This document shows positions 1-10,444 of a stretch of 64,000 nucleotides of DNA, one piece after another. Source of the stretch: Branchiostoma floridae (Eukaryota; Chordata; Leptocardii; Amphioxiformes; Branchiostomatidae); the NCBI RefSeq assembly GCF_000003815.2, contig NC_049980.1:26914923-26978922 (forward strand). The letters are read 5' to 3'. Numbering within the stretch: the stretch's first letter is position 1; each line of letters begins with the position of its first letter. The position numbers and the translations under genes were made by a program. The notes under the pieces were generated by a model. That model saw nothing but the letters and a program-made list of their open reading frames with translations, did no database searches and was not told where the DNA came from.

Positions 1-640
1 GCTAGGAATCTTACCCCAAGGCTGAGATTACCACTTCTACTTATTTGCATATGAATGCTCCGATAAAAATTCCACTACGTTAACTTCAGGTTTACCTATA
101 TTCCTAGGTCTAAAAGACAAATTCACACTCTGATAATAAAATACACAATTAGAACAGACATACAGTGCTTGAAGTACACCAGCAAGCCACAATATTGCAC
201 GAGTTTAGGGAGGCTACAATGTGTCTCGAAACGTATACAATCTGTGATCTAAAAGGGTCAGTAGCACAAAAAAACAGCACTAAGACTTATACTGAAGCAC
301 AAGTCAAAATTGCGTTTTTACATACAATTTATCTATCCCTATGATGCACAAAATTGGTATAGAGTAATCCCTACATGATACCTAGTTTTCTCTAACAATC
401 GGAGTGATAAGATTGGGAGGCCTGAGGTCTACGGGGTGCCGTGCCCTCCCCACTTCAGAGAACAGTGAGGGACTGATCTGATATAGTACAGTTAAAAGTT
501 TCAAAATCACAGAAATAATCAACAAAACAGGAAGCTTAATATGTAGTTTAACACTACATGTGAATTTAGGAAAAAATTATGCCTGTATACTGTGAGATTA
601 CGATGGATAGAGAAGATGGTGTTAGGAAGAAAAATTATGG
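1..640. other. Non-coding stretch, nothing recognised
   Basis: AT-rich sequence with no convincing ORF, splice-bounded exon or repeat. The 116-codon minus-strand frame starting near 869 owes its N-terminal half to the 40-bp minisatellite that begins near 660, so I do not treat it as a gene. Confidence 0.5.
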
Positions 641-659
641 CTACCTGGCACCTCGGTGA

Positions 660-1062
660 CCTCTGAACTGAACGAATACGCCCCTCTTGCCCATCAGCAG
701 ACGACCTGCTTTGGAAAACGCCCCCCTTGCCATCAGCAGACGACCTGCTTTCGAATACGCCCCTCTTGCCCATCAGCAGACGACCTGCTTTCGAATACGC
801 CCCCCCTTGTCCACCAGCAGACGACCTGCTTTCAAATACACTGCTTTCAAATACACTCCCTTCGCTCATGGTTTACAAAACATCAGATGACTTGCTTTTG
901 AATACACCCCCTTGCCATTTACTTACAAACAGCAGACAATCCATTTTTGAATACGCACCCCCTTGCCCTTCAGCAGACAACCTGCTTTTGAATACAACTC
1001 CATTGACAATCATTTACAAAACAGCAGACGACCTGCTGTCGAATATGCCCCCCTTCCCTATA
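660..1062. repeat. Minisatellite, about 40-bp unit, running into an assembly gap
   Basis: The core CAGCAGACGACCTGCTT recurs at about 695, 734, 774 and 815, a period near 40 bp, then in more diverged form at about 885, 931, 972 and 1021. Between cores lies a C-rich spacer of the type AATACGCCCCCCTTGCC. Each core is itself a small hairpin (AGCAG, five bases, CTGCT). The array continues up to the N run, so its true length is unknown. Open frames on both strands here are by-products of the repeat. Confidence 0.85.
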
Positions 1063-1246
1063 NNNNNNNNNNNNNNNNNNNNNNNNNNNNNNNNNNNNNN
1101 NNNNNNNNNNNNNNNNNNNNNNNNNNNNNNNNNNNNNNNNNNNNNNNNNNNNNNNNNNNNNNNNNNNNNNNNNNNNNNNNNNNNNNNNNNNNNNNNNNNN
1201 NNNNNNNNNNNNNNNNNNNNNNNNNNNNNNNNNNNNNNNNNNNNNN
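1063..1246. other. Assembly gap (184 N)
   Basis: Run of N between two different tandem arrays: the 40-bp minisatellite on the left and the 80-bp hairpin array on the right. The gap was probably caused by the repeats. Confidence 0.98.
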
Positions 1247-1269
1247 GGTCCTTACACACTCCCGCAGAG

Positions 1270-1775
1270 CATGTTATCCAGCCTTCCGCGGAACCCCATC
1301 GCGCTGGATAAAGTCACAAAAAGTAAAAAAAGAACATTCACAACTTCTCGGATCGTCCAAACCTTCCGTGGAATCCCTTCGCGCCAGTTAATGTCACAGC
1401 ATTGTCAAGAAAGAACGTACGTGACTTGTCGGATCATCCAGCTTTCTGCGGAACCCCTTCGCGCTGGATGTCATCACATTGTATCACGAGAGAAACGTAC
1501 ACAAATTTTCGGATTGTCCAGCTTTCCGCGGAAACCCTTCGCGTTGGGTAAAGTCACACCAAGCTAAAATACAACTACACACTTTCCGAATCATTCAGCT
1601 TTCTGCGGAACCCCGTCGCACTGAATGATAATCCCATACTAAAAAGAAAATACCAGCTTTCCGCGGTGTCTCGTCGTGCTATTCACCAAGGCGTCAGACT
1701 AAACGAAACAAAACAGGGTTACTCGATTATTACTGAACAAACCAGCGTCCCGTGGTACCCCATCACACTGGAGAA
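1270..1775. repeat. Tandem array of about 80-bp units, each with a conserved hairpin
   Basis: The core CCAGCTTTCCGCGGAACCCC, followed by TTCGCGCTGG, recurs at about 1278, 1357, 1438, 1518 and 1597, a very regular 80-bp step, then diverged at about 1652 and 1741. CCAGC and GCTGG at the core ends can pair, and the core contains CCGCGG. The spacers (for example AAAGTCACA) are less conserved than the core. Confidence 0.85.
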
Positions 1776-2259
1776 CGATATCTCAAAAGTAACAAGAAAA
1801 AAGGAGGGGGGAGAACCTGCTGAAAAGAGAACAACCGAAAATGACTCACAGTCCAATTTCCTTGAGCTGGGGCTGGGCGGTGTCGCGGACTGGAGTGCTA
1901 GCCGACCATGATCCTCCTGCTGCTGTCCCTTGTAGCATTGCGCCATAAAGCCGCCTCTTCGGGTTCCCTGGTATCTTAAAATATTTTTATTAAAATATCT
2001 TCATTAAAAAAACGTGGTTCACAACAAAAACATCATAGCCTAACAGGTTCCCTGGTGCATCTTGACCCCTCTTTGCATGCCACCGACGGGTCCCATGGCC
2101 ACACATCTGGCAAGGTTGATGGTGGCTTGTCCCGGAGCTGCATCAGACCTGTATGAACAACACGTGAACCATGAGACCAGTGGGAAGAACGGGTGCCCGG
2201 CAACAGGTCCCGGTCTCAGAACAACACAAGTCTAAATACATACGAAAACTTGCACACCG
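1776..2259. other. Non-coding stretch before gap
   Basis: No ORF with recognisable protein character. A GC-richer patch around 2050-2230 could be exonic, but the reading frames run directly into the N run and nothing can be tested. Confidence 0.35.
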
Positions 2260-2618
2260 NNNNNNNNNNNNNNNNNNNNNNNNNNNNNNNNNNNNNNNNN
2301 NNNNNNNNNNNNNNNNNNNNNNNNNNNNNNNNNNNNNNNNNNNNNNNNNNNNNNNNNNNNNNNNNNNNNNNNNNNNNNNNNNNNNNNNNNNNNNNNNNNN
2401 NNNNNNNNNNNNNNNNNNNNNNNNNNNNNNNNNNNNNNNNNNNNNNNNNNNNNNNNNNNNNNNNNNNNNNNNNNNNNNNNNNNNNNNNNNNNNNNNNNNN
2501 NNNNNNNNNNNNNNNNNNNNNNNNNNNNNNNNNNNNNNNNNNNNNNNNNNNNNNNNNNNNNNNNNNNNNNNNNNNNNNNNNNNNNNNNNNNNNNNNNNNN
2601 NNNNNNNNNNNNNNNNNN
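2260..2618. other. Assembly gap (359 N)
   Basis: Run of N. Long ORFs reported across it on both strands are artefacts of undetermined codons. Confidence 0.98.
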
Positions 2619-4515
2619 ATCGTTGTCCTCTGTTTCTGCCTGAAATATTACCAAAAATAAAAGACATCAAAATCTGGAAACTTTCATTCTGCTCCACACC
2701 TCAGCAATAAATGCCAGCATCCATATCTTTCCCTGATGGAGTATTACAGTAGATTGGCGAGACAAAAGATTTCAAAGAGAACCGCCATCTTGTTTCTGCA
2801 CAAAGATCTATCTCATGTAGCTCCGATTCGGCTTAAAACATTCACAAAATCAAGAAATCACACAAGAATCACACAGCTCCAAAATGGGACAAAACGTCAG
2901 CATGAACTAAAGGCGTCCTTAACTCACCCTGGCCAGGATTAAGTTAAGCGGATTAAACGCTGAAAGAAAAAATCATATAATGCAGCCAGCTCTGTTCCCT
3001 GGGTCTTTCCTCCCCAAATAGGAAAAAATCCCCTAGAACACTAACAATAAAAAACACAAGGGTTACAAAAGGTGTGGCTGGCCACCAAAAATTCAGTCGT
3101 ACTCGATGGCATCCAACACAGCAAACATAGCTCTATACCTCCTGCAAAGCAGACACAATATTCAGTACACGAGGAAAACTGTCAAAATGTCTCGTCGTCC
3201 GCAAGGAAGCATAACACCAAATCTTCAGGGGAAGCAAAGGTCCCCCGTACGCGAGACCGCTAAGCCCTCGAGCTCCCTTCGGCATCCAAAACCGTTCTCG
3301 GTGGTGACGAGTTTTCTGCTTTCGCGGTGGTCAGGAGGAGTTAGGGGGAGACAGCGGGAGCTCTACGCAGACGGAGGACTGAGATGTGTATGCATCTCTT
3401 CGTAACGTGGGGTCAAAGTCAACTTCAAAGGACCAATGACCAATCAAGTTGAATAGCCTTAAAATTCGTCCTTAAAATTAACATCATTCATAGAATAGTT
3501 GAAAGTGCGCCTCCTTACCCTACACATCAGTTGCAATCAAATACTGTATTGATTTTTCATACTGTGTTTCTGTTTGTTGGGAAGATCAGTGCACGATAGT
3601 GCAGAGACTGCCATTAATTGATTCTTTTTAAATTCAAGGCAAAACAGTAGTACTCATCTGTGCGTTCCTCCTCAACTTGAATCACATTTCCATCATGATC
3701 TTCACTCTCGTCTTCCGTACCTACATTTAATATGATAAATAAGTGCATCAAATTACATGTGTTGTGTTAGTATTTGTTATAAATATGATTTTATTCATGA
3801 TTGTAAATGAAGCATGTTATTACATTATGTCATCCAAGTCATGTCTCGCTGGTTACGGCTGACCCACAAAAAGACAAACCCCCTACTGGAGATACATGTA
3901 GGCGGTAGGCCTCTGACTCTGAGTTTTTGTTGAATTATGGAGGCAAGTTCTGACAGATGCTAAAGGCACCTGAAGGCACCAAGCCAACACGAAGGTTGGC
4001 AAAGCCAACCTGCGAGCAAACAAGTGATGGGTAGGAAAGGCCTTTTGAAATATTGACATTTTCTGCAAAATTTTGTGATGCTTGCGGAGTGCTATATTGA
4101 AATGATCTACTGTAAATACTAAAAATCTCGCTGTGGTTTTATGTTCGTGGTTTTCACAATGGCCACTTCACTACTAACATTTTGCTTCCGTCTCGTACTC
4201 GCGCTGCTCCCTCTCTCCCCATGTACATACTATACGACATTGTCACAGTACATGTATTAATAATGATGATGACGTATCAATCATGATGATAAAATGTTTG
4301 AGATACTCGTTGCAGTAATAACACATGACTACTTACAAGTTACATCAGACACTATTTGATTGAGTTCGCATTCACTCATTTCTCCACATGACCTACTGTA
4401 TAACACTATAGCAGAAAAGTAATACTGTACTACACTGTCTACACAGACATTGTACTCAGATGGTAAATGGTTAGATCGGTGAAAGTGCTAGTAATCCCAT
4501 TACAGGGGCTCAGCA
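2619..4515. other. Non-coding stretch; possible CpG-rich exon or promoter near 3180-3410
   Basis: Nothing clearly coding. The interval 3180-3410 is richer in CG than its surroundings, and on the minus strand a consensus-like donor (CCAGG followed by GTGAGT) ends at about 2932. A minus-strand 5' UTR exon with its promoter is possible, but I cannot follow it across the gap at 2260-2618. Confidence 0.2.
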
Positions 4516-4698
4516 GTAATGAAATAGTCTCTACNNNNNNNNNNNNNNNNNNNNNNNNNNNNNNNNNNNNNNNNNNNNNNNNNNNNNNNNNNNNNNNNNN
4601 NNNNNNNNNNNNNNNNNNNNNNNNNNNNNNNNNNNNNNNNNNNNNNNNNNNNNNNNNNNNNNNNGCGATCCGGAGTCTGGTAGAGACTAGTAATGAAA
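4516..4698. mobile_element. Short inverted-repeat element with 9-bp target duplication, interior is an assembly gap
   Basis: The sequence GTAATGAAA occurs at 4516-4524 and 4690-4698. Inside it the ends are TAGTCTCTAC (from 4525) and GTAGAGACTA (to 4689), which are inverted repeats. Positions 4535-4664 are N. A terminal inverted repeat bounded by a perfect 9-bp direct repeat indicates a DNA transposon (9 bp suggests Mutator-like, or hAT if the duplication is really 8 bp). The interior is unknown. Confidence 0.65.
4535..4664. other. Assembly gap (130 N)
   Basis: Run of N lying wholly inside the inverted-repeat element 4525-4689. Confidence 0.98.
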
Positions 4699-4820
4699 GA
4701 GGAAGAAAGTCAAATCTAAAGACTGCTCTGTCCATTTTGTAGCATCCTTGCTAGAAACAGGCAGCTGGTTTCAAACTGGCATTTTGTAGTGGTGCTGAAA
4801 TACCAAGTATGTGACTACAA

Positions 4821-4983
4821 TACAGTAAGTGTAAATGCATTTAACTTTTTCGTGGGATGTAAAGTTCGTGGGATGGTGCTATCGCGAATTCAAAACCACC
4901 AAACTCAGGGAACATAAAAACACTTCATTTTCCTGCTACCATGAAATTTATCCCCGCAAACTAAAATGCATTTAAAGTACTAG
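4821..4983. mobile_element. MITE, diverged copy of the TACTGTAAATGCA-ended family
   Basis: Starts TACAGTAAGTGTAAATGCA and ends AAAATGCATTTAAAGTA, an inverted pair. The interior carries TTCGTGGG and AAAACCACC blocks and the phrase CCTGCTACC-ATGAAATT, all matching the better copy at 9056-9227. TA at both ends fits a Tc1/mariner-type insertion. A further fragment of the same family lies near 4110-4180. Confidence 0.65.
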
Positions 4984-5635
4984 TACATGTATGACAGATG
5001 TCAGTGGGACAATCACTTTCAATCTTAAAAAAATAAAGGTCTACTATGCAGTTTTTTGCGCTCAAATTTGAATTACTCTAGAACTAAGAAATCTCAGATT
5101 TACTACTACTTTTGGACACTTTTTGACACCTTTGGGTCATTATTTCACGTTTGCAACGTAGAGAATTAGCCTACAAACATTTCGTCCTATGCGCGCTGTA
5201 ACTTGTTGACCCCCCTAGTTAGGCACTGGTGAGAATTCAAACAAGAATCAATCATCAACGGTTATTGGTCGGGAATCTCCGGTGAGTTCCGGGTGCGTGA
5301 CGTCATGACTCGCTTGTGAAACAAAATCTCCGGGTAGGCTCGGGCAGACTCGGGACTACTCGGGTTTCGTCGGTGAAGAAACAAAATGGCTGAAACCCAG
5401 CGCGGGCATGCAGATTCCCATGTTTTCAAAAGCGCTCACACGGGGAAAATATCGACTCCTGACATGCCTTGAATAGTGTTCCGTAACGTGGTAGGCTTGA
5501 TTCAACTAACTATATAAAGAAATGACCGAAAAATGGATTTTTTGTTTTCAGTTTGAAGCGCAAATAACTGCCTAGTAGACCTTTAATTACATAACAATAC
5601 CTATTCAAAAGATTTCCAGGGATCTGCATTTCCGA
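4984..5635. other. Non-coding stretch
   Basis: No ORF or exon recognised. Around 5280-5400 there are short repeats of the type CTCGGG interspersed with ACAAAAT, and CpG density is a little raised. Confidence 0.35.
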
Positions 5636-6224
5636 GGGGTGCTTACCTAGTAAGCATTTGCACAAACCTTATGAAACTCGTACAAATCTTACGTGATACG
5701 GACGAATCGCTATGCAAAAATGCACCAATCTTATGAAAACCGCAGTAATCACTACAGAGTATCCGAAAATGAACAAACCTTATGTGATTCGCACAAATTA
5801 CTACTAGTATGTGACATACACGAATCTTACATAATAAGCACGAACCTTACGAAAATCGGCCGACCACTGCCGGGGTCACTTGACTGATGGAGCAGGATAT
5901 TCAAGATGGCGGGCTCGATCTTCGGAGAAGGCAAAATATGATCTGACACGTCGCAATGAAGCTTAAGTGTAGCTCACAGGCTATCAAATACGTCTTTGAG
6001 ATAGCGCATTGTCCATTCCATGGTTTGGGATAAAAATATCATGGGTAGAAATACTAGAAACACTCAGAAACATACCTTCTCCAACATAGCGGTCAGGTGG
6101 TTTGCATAAGGTTTGTGCGTATCACAGAAGATCTGTGCGTATCACATGAGGTTCGCACATTTTCGCATAGTGATTCATGCGTATCACATAAGATTCGTAC
6201 GAATTTCATCAGCTAAGGCACCCA
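5636..6224. mobile_element. Inverted-repeat element with arrays of subterminal motifs
   Basis: The ends are GGGGTGCTTA (5636) and TAAGGCACCC (to 6223). Inside the left end, variants of CACAAACCTTATGTGATACG recur about every 24-30 bp from 5655 to 5860. The reverse complement (CATAAGGTTTGTGCGTATCA type) recurs from 6106 to 6205. Multiple subterminal repeats in opposite orientation are typical of transposase binding sites in non-autonomous DNA elements. No clear target duplication is seen. Confidence 0.6.
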
Positions 6225-6601
6225 GGTGTTACCACCATCGTACAAAATGCACATCAGTGTTTTTTTAGCCCAAATGCCGGCTATACAATAGCCACATTCA
6301 ACTTTTAAAGTTGTGTATTCATTGATACACTGTTTTTGTAGAAAGATTCATACCCATATGTATTTCGCTAAAGCCTATACTTGTGTAGCCTCCTTTGTGT
6401 GTTGTGCAGGATAGATGTATAGCGTACAGACTCAATACTTCAGAGTCTTCCGGATCAGCTTTGTTAACAAACACACCACAAAAATCAGATGACAACAGTG
6501 AATAATGTTCTCAAAATTCCCCCGCTCAAAATGTACTTGCAGTACAGCATGGCTTTTGTTAGCATGTTAAAACTCCAAATTGCACCATACCATAGTTTCA
6601 T

Positions 6602-6814
6602 CAATTTGGACACGTAGAAAGATCAAGTGACTGCATCACTAGTAACACCATCACCAAACTGAAAGTGTCAGGCAACAGGGGTCGTGGTAGACCGAGAAAA
6701 ACTTATTAGATGGAGTGTGTTAGGAGGGACATGAAGGTGTGCAGTCTCACAGCGCCGGGGTTGACCCACTGGACAGAGCAGCTCAGCCGCATGGAAGAGC
6801 AGTGTGAAGACTAA
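6602..6814 (+). pseudogene. LINE ORF2 C-terminal remnant (reverse transcriptase tail)
   Basis: One frame reads QFGHVERSSD, then GNRGRGRPRKT, an in-frame TAG at 6707-6709 where the family usually has Trp, and MECVRRDMKVCSLTA, ending at TAA 6812-6814. The FGHV...RGRPRKT[W]...R-D pattern is the well-known segment just after the reverse transcriptase domain of non-LTR retrotransposons. It is an old, non-functional fragment with no RT core nearby. Confidence 0.75.
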
Positions 6815-7144
6815 CTGACTGCTGCCTACCCCTGCTGCCCTGCATCAGGGAACAGAGCAGCAGTATAATCAAACAATGGATAGTGAGTGAAATTAAAAAT
6901 ACCGCCCAAACTGAAAACACCCTGTCTGGTATTACACTCAGCAGGTACCCATTTTTTTTTCTCGTAAGGCCACAGCAAGTAAATTTTATGGATGACATCT
7001 TCTGCAGACTGCGGAAAAAAAACAAGATAGGTGGAAAAAAAAAACTACATTTTCAAAAATTGGCACCATTCAGTTTCAGTTCAGTGATGAATGTTGTAAC
7101 AAGAACTAAAGGGACAAACTATGGTATCAGAGCTAGCAAGGCAT

Positions 7145-7561
7145 TAGGGCTGTGTACCTAAACAAATTACAGGTACAGGTACAGGTACACGGGTTTAGGT
7201 ACAGGTCCGGACCTGCACCTGTACCTAAAAAAGTTTAACCAAGTATATGCAAGTTAACATGTACCTAACTCAGTAACTGTCTTACGGTAGTGATAAATTG
7301 TCATCTTTGTACTTGGAATTACCTGTTTGAATCTCAAAACAATTTCTTCTGCAAGTTTTCTTAAGTTTCAACTGCAAGATTATCACCATTGTCATTGTTG
7401 ATTCAGGATTTACTTGTCTATATCAGTCTTAAAAAGTAGTGTTTGATAGTGATTTAGTTTGTTTAGGTACAGGTACAGTACACAGATGTTTAGGTCCGGA
7501 CCTGTACTTAAACATTTTTTTACGTACAATACAGGTAAGGGTATTTAGGTACACAGCCCTA
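7145..7561. mobile_element. hAT-like non-autonomous element (TAGGG-ended family, copy 1)
   Basis: Left end TAGGGCTGTGTACCTAAA and right end TTTAGGTACACAGCCCTA are inverted repeats. The flanks CAAGGCAT (7137-7144) and CAAGAAAT (7562-7569) agree at 6 of 8 positions, as expected for an aged 8-bp duplication. Subterminal blocks contain palindromic AGGTCCGGACCT. Ends TAGGG plus 8-bp duplications fit the hAT superfamily. No transposase is present. Confidence 0.75.
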
Positions 7562-7770
7562 CAAGAAATTCATTCCTGTATTCAAGACAAGAACTGGTGT
7601 GATAAAAGTGACACTAGTGTCCATGGTAGACTGGCATCACCAACAAAGTTGGTAACCACACTCATGGATGCCATATTGGTGTCACTTTTACAACTATCCA
7701 ATAAGTCCTGGGCACCTCGCATGTGTCACTTCTACAAGTACAATTATTATTAGGCTACAACACAGCATAT

Positions 7771-7854
7771 TTGGGTACTAGTACTTAACAGTTAGGTCCA
7801 GGTTCAGGTCTGGACCTGGTCATCACCTGTATTCTGTACCAGTACCCACCCCTA
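7771..7854. mobile_element. Short, heavily deleted relative of the TAGGG-ended hAT-like family
   Basis: Contains GGTACTAGTAC, GGTCCAGGTTCAGG, TCTGGACCTGG and ends GTACCCACCCCTA, the right-end sequence of the copies at 43490 and 45286. Only about 85 bp remain and no target duplication was found. Confidence 0.45.
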
Positions 7855-8320
7855 GCCAGGACCAAAGTCAAGAGCATTCAAACTTTACCTCATGGGTGGC
7901 AAAAATCTCTTAAACACTGCCAACTGCATTTCACATCACTGCCAACATCTGGGCATAGATGTTGGGACAGCCTTACACAACAACATGAAGTACCACAGGA
8001 CAGGTCACACCCTTAATATAGTGTTGGGTCGCAGCTGTACATTGTGGTAAGTTTTGTTTCTAAGCTCTAGAATCTTACCTTGTTTCTACTAGCCTTGTTT
8101 GTAAAAGAAAAACCAAACTGGGTGGTCCACACCTTAGCAGCTAATCCAAAAAGTAAAGTCTAGATGCCAGGCCTGACTTTCATCTTTATGGCCTATGCAA
8201 ATTAGGAGGGTCACACATTCCTTCTCAAGAATAGAGTATGAATGTCATTTTGTAGTATAGTGCAGACGAAACCTATTTCCTTATTTCACACACCTAAGTG
8301 CTGTAGAAAAATTCATATTC
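7855..8320. other. Non-coding stretch
   Basis: No ORF, exon or repeat recognised beyond low-level AT-rich sequence. Confidence 0.4.
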
Positions 8321-8550
8321 CTAATGCAAATAGACAAACCACGGGCAAGAATTTGCAATAAACAACAATTTATCTTCACTATGAGTATGACAGAAAAGCC
8401 AGGAGAAGTTGAATGTATCCAACTTCATTTTGTATCAGTTAGCTGAATCTTTTCAACAAGTCTTGTACTGACCTGTTCTTAGCCCGGTGTGGCAAAAATG
8501 TGCAATAAAGGTCTTCATTCATCAATAATAATTTCAACCGCACGACTCGG
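8321..8550 (+). repeat. LINE 3' tail fragment(s)
   Basis: GGGCAAGAATTTGCAATAAA at 8343-8362 matches the end of the LINE tail at about 12337-12356 (GGACAAGAATTTGCAATAAA). GGCAAAAATGTGCAATAAAG near 8490 is a second, more diverged version. Both precede AT-rich sequence. They are probably truncated 3' ends of CR1/L2-type elements. Confidence 0.5.
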
Positions 8551-8849
8551 GGCCTGTTGTAGAATTTCCTTGGGCGTTTGGGGGACATGTTGGCTCTAGG
8601 CTAGAGTAGAGGAGTTGGTCTGTTGGCTGTTGTATTTGTAGCAGTTTTGCGGTTTTACACTTCAAGTATTCTTTTTTATATCTATGACGCAGGGTTGCAG
8701 TCAGCACCTTTCCTTCGGTCCTTTGAAGGAATTTTGCAGCTGGGGACTGGAAAAGTTTTCCCCATTCCGTCCCCTGGGACAGACAAAATTGATATGTAAA
8801 GATATAAAAAAACTAAAACCCATGTGTTCTTCTTCACCAAAACAGGTGC

Positions 8850-9045
8850 CATTGATCAGCTTAGTCTACAAGCAAAATGCAGGAAATAGTGTTTCAGAGG
8901 GTCTGGATTTAAAAATTTTCTGGGACCCAGACCCCCTAGAAATGACGCGCAACGTCACGCCATGCCTTTGGTGCTTGATAGGATTCCCATTGAAATCAAG
9001 GGGACTGAAAATGATTTCAGGCTGGCTACAACCCTACTAAGACGT
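8850..9045 (+). repeat. Single unit of the GCAGGAAAT repeat family
   Basis: Reads AGCTTAGTCTACAAGCAAAA, then GCAGGAAATAGTGTTTCAGA, GGGTCTGGATTTAAAAATTT and a run of C/G blocks near 8925. The same order of blocks occurs at 15.5-15.96, 17.2 and, inverted, 19.3-19.9 kb. An open frame across it has no protein similarity I recognise. Confidence 0.6.
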
Positions 9046-9055
9046 TATATCTGTA

Positions 9056-9227
9056 TACTGTAAATGCAAAAATGTTCGCGGTGGATTAATGTTCGCCGTT
9101 TTCCTGGTGACCACTTCACCTTGAACTTAAAACCACCGCGAACATTTTTCTATAATGGTATTAGACTGTGTCCTTTTTCCCGCTACCTCGAAATTAAATC
9201 CCGACAAACTTAAATGCATTTACAGTA
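9056..9227. mobile_element. MITE with TACTGTAAATGCA terminal inverted repeats
   Basis: Starts TACTGTAAATGCAAAAATGT and ends CTTAAATGCATTTACAGTA. Internal inverted blocks are TGTTCGCGGTGG and CCACCGCGAACA. TA at each end fits a TA target. It is 172 bp with no coding capacity. The same family appears at 4821-4983. Confidence 0.8.
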
Positions 9228-9793
9228 TTTCAGTATCTCAAATCATTCACAGCTAGGTGGTTCTGTCAAAATGATAGAAAGTGTATGATGAAAGACTGAG
9301 AATTCAAAATCCATTCTTTTCAAAATGATGGAAAATCTGGTCAATGATGGGTAAGATAAAACCTAGATCAGACCAAGAAGGTTAAAATACCTCCTTGATA
9401 AAAAAAATAATGTTTTGGCCATGGGAACCAGCCAAGGCTGTGCTAATTACCTTATGCAAAGTCAGGCATACAGCTGTGAACTACCCCAGCCAAAGCTTCC
9501 TTTGTTTAACACTTTCTTTGATGCTGGGTGGTAATGAGATTATGAGATTATAATCTAAATCCCTCTAGGCTTCATGTAAATGAGCTTGTCTCTTGCACAA
9601 CTACAAAAACGTACAAGTATGAATTTGTCCCCAAGGGTCTGTGGACAAACAGTTTCACTTTGAGCTAGTTTGAACATCTCATTCAATCTTCAAACAAAAA
9701 GTTTAAAACAAACACTGAGTCTGTACATGAAAATTTTAACAGGTGTAAGTTACTCGTAGAAGTAGAGAAGTAGAGCAGAGAGCCATTCATTTT
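9228..9793. other. Non-coding stretch with one degenerate palindrome
   Basis: Nothing coding. CAAGAAGGTTAAAATACC-TCCTTG at about 9373-9398 is a degraded relative of the palindrome family described at 9801, without a visible target duplication. Confidence 0.4.
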
Positions 9794-9844
9794 GTCAAAA
9801 CAAGGAGGTTAAAAAAAGTGATTTTTTAACCTCCTTGGTCAAAA
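9794..9844. mobile_element. 37-bp palindrome bounded by a 7-bp direct repeat (micro-element copy 1)
   Basis: Palindrome 9801-9837 begins CAAGGAGGTTAAAAAA and ends TTTTTTAACCTCCTTG. The flanks are GTCAAAA at 9794-9800 and GTCAAAA at 9838-9844, and the match extends to 8 bp if the first C is counted with the repeat. Ends CAAGG fit the hAT-like YARNG rule. Confidence 0.75.
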
Positions 9845-10238
9845 CAATAATTTTACAACATAACAGCTTGGACTTACCAAGGAGGTTATACCATGTGAAT
9901 TCTTCCACCACTACTTCATCAAGTTCATGCTGTGGTCAAGAAGTTCAGGTCCATGTGTGCAGTCCGCTCTGCCATCTACAAATAAAGCAAAATTGAGAAA
10001 CAGGTACTTGTATAAACCACCTTTAATCAAGGTGGTTAAAAATCTTTGTAACCTCATCAAACAGTCCTTGCTTTAATCAATGATACAACAGTTTATAATT
10101 TGTGACTCTGGAGAAATTATTAGTCATGGTCTATATTTGTTCATGTTATACATATACTTATCCCATTCCCCCTTACTATGATGGACGTCTGTTATCCCAA
10201 GTGCACGAGTGCCACGGTGACTGAGCAAGGCAATATCA
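9845..10238. other. Non-coding stretch
   Basis: No exon seen. It holds a half-palindrome CCAAGGAGGTTATACC near 9877 and AACCACCTTTAATCAAGGTG near 10016, both related in sequence to the CAAGGAGG palindromes but without target duplications. Confidence 0.4.
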
Positions 10239-10444
10239 TACTCTCCAAGCAGAGGTTAGGCTTCGGCTGTTTTTTAAAACGTTTTGTTAGTTGTTTTTAT
10301 CGGGCTTTCTATTTTGAATGGTATCTTGTATTGTCAAAATCTAACAATACAAGATACAATAAAAAATAGAAAGCCCGATAAAAACAACTAAAAAAACGTT
10401 TAAAAAAAACAGCCGGAGCCTAACCTTTACTTGACTTGGAGATA
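10239..10444. mobile_element. MITE of the CTCTCCAAGCAGAGG family, copy A
   Basis: Left arm CTCCAAGCAGAGGTTAGGCT, then CGGCTGTTTTTTAAAACGTT and TTTTTATCGGGCTTTCTATT. The right arm is the same order in reverse complement, ending AGCCTAACCT and a diverged CTTGGAGATA. Arms are about 85-90 bp around a short loop near 10330. TA flanks suggest TA target insertion. Copies B and C are at 13605 and 20546. Confidence 0.8.

Noticed and set aside
1014-2710. Several 80-190-codon ORFs crossing N runs
   Set aside because: Most codons are undetermined; the open frames exist only because N cannot make a stop.
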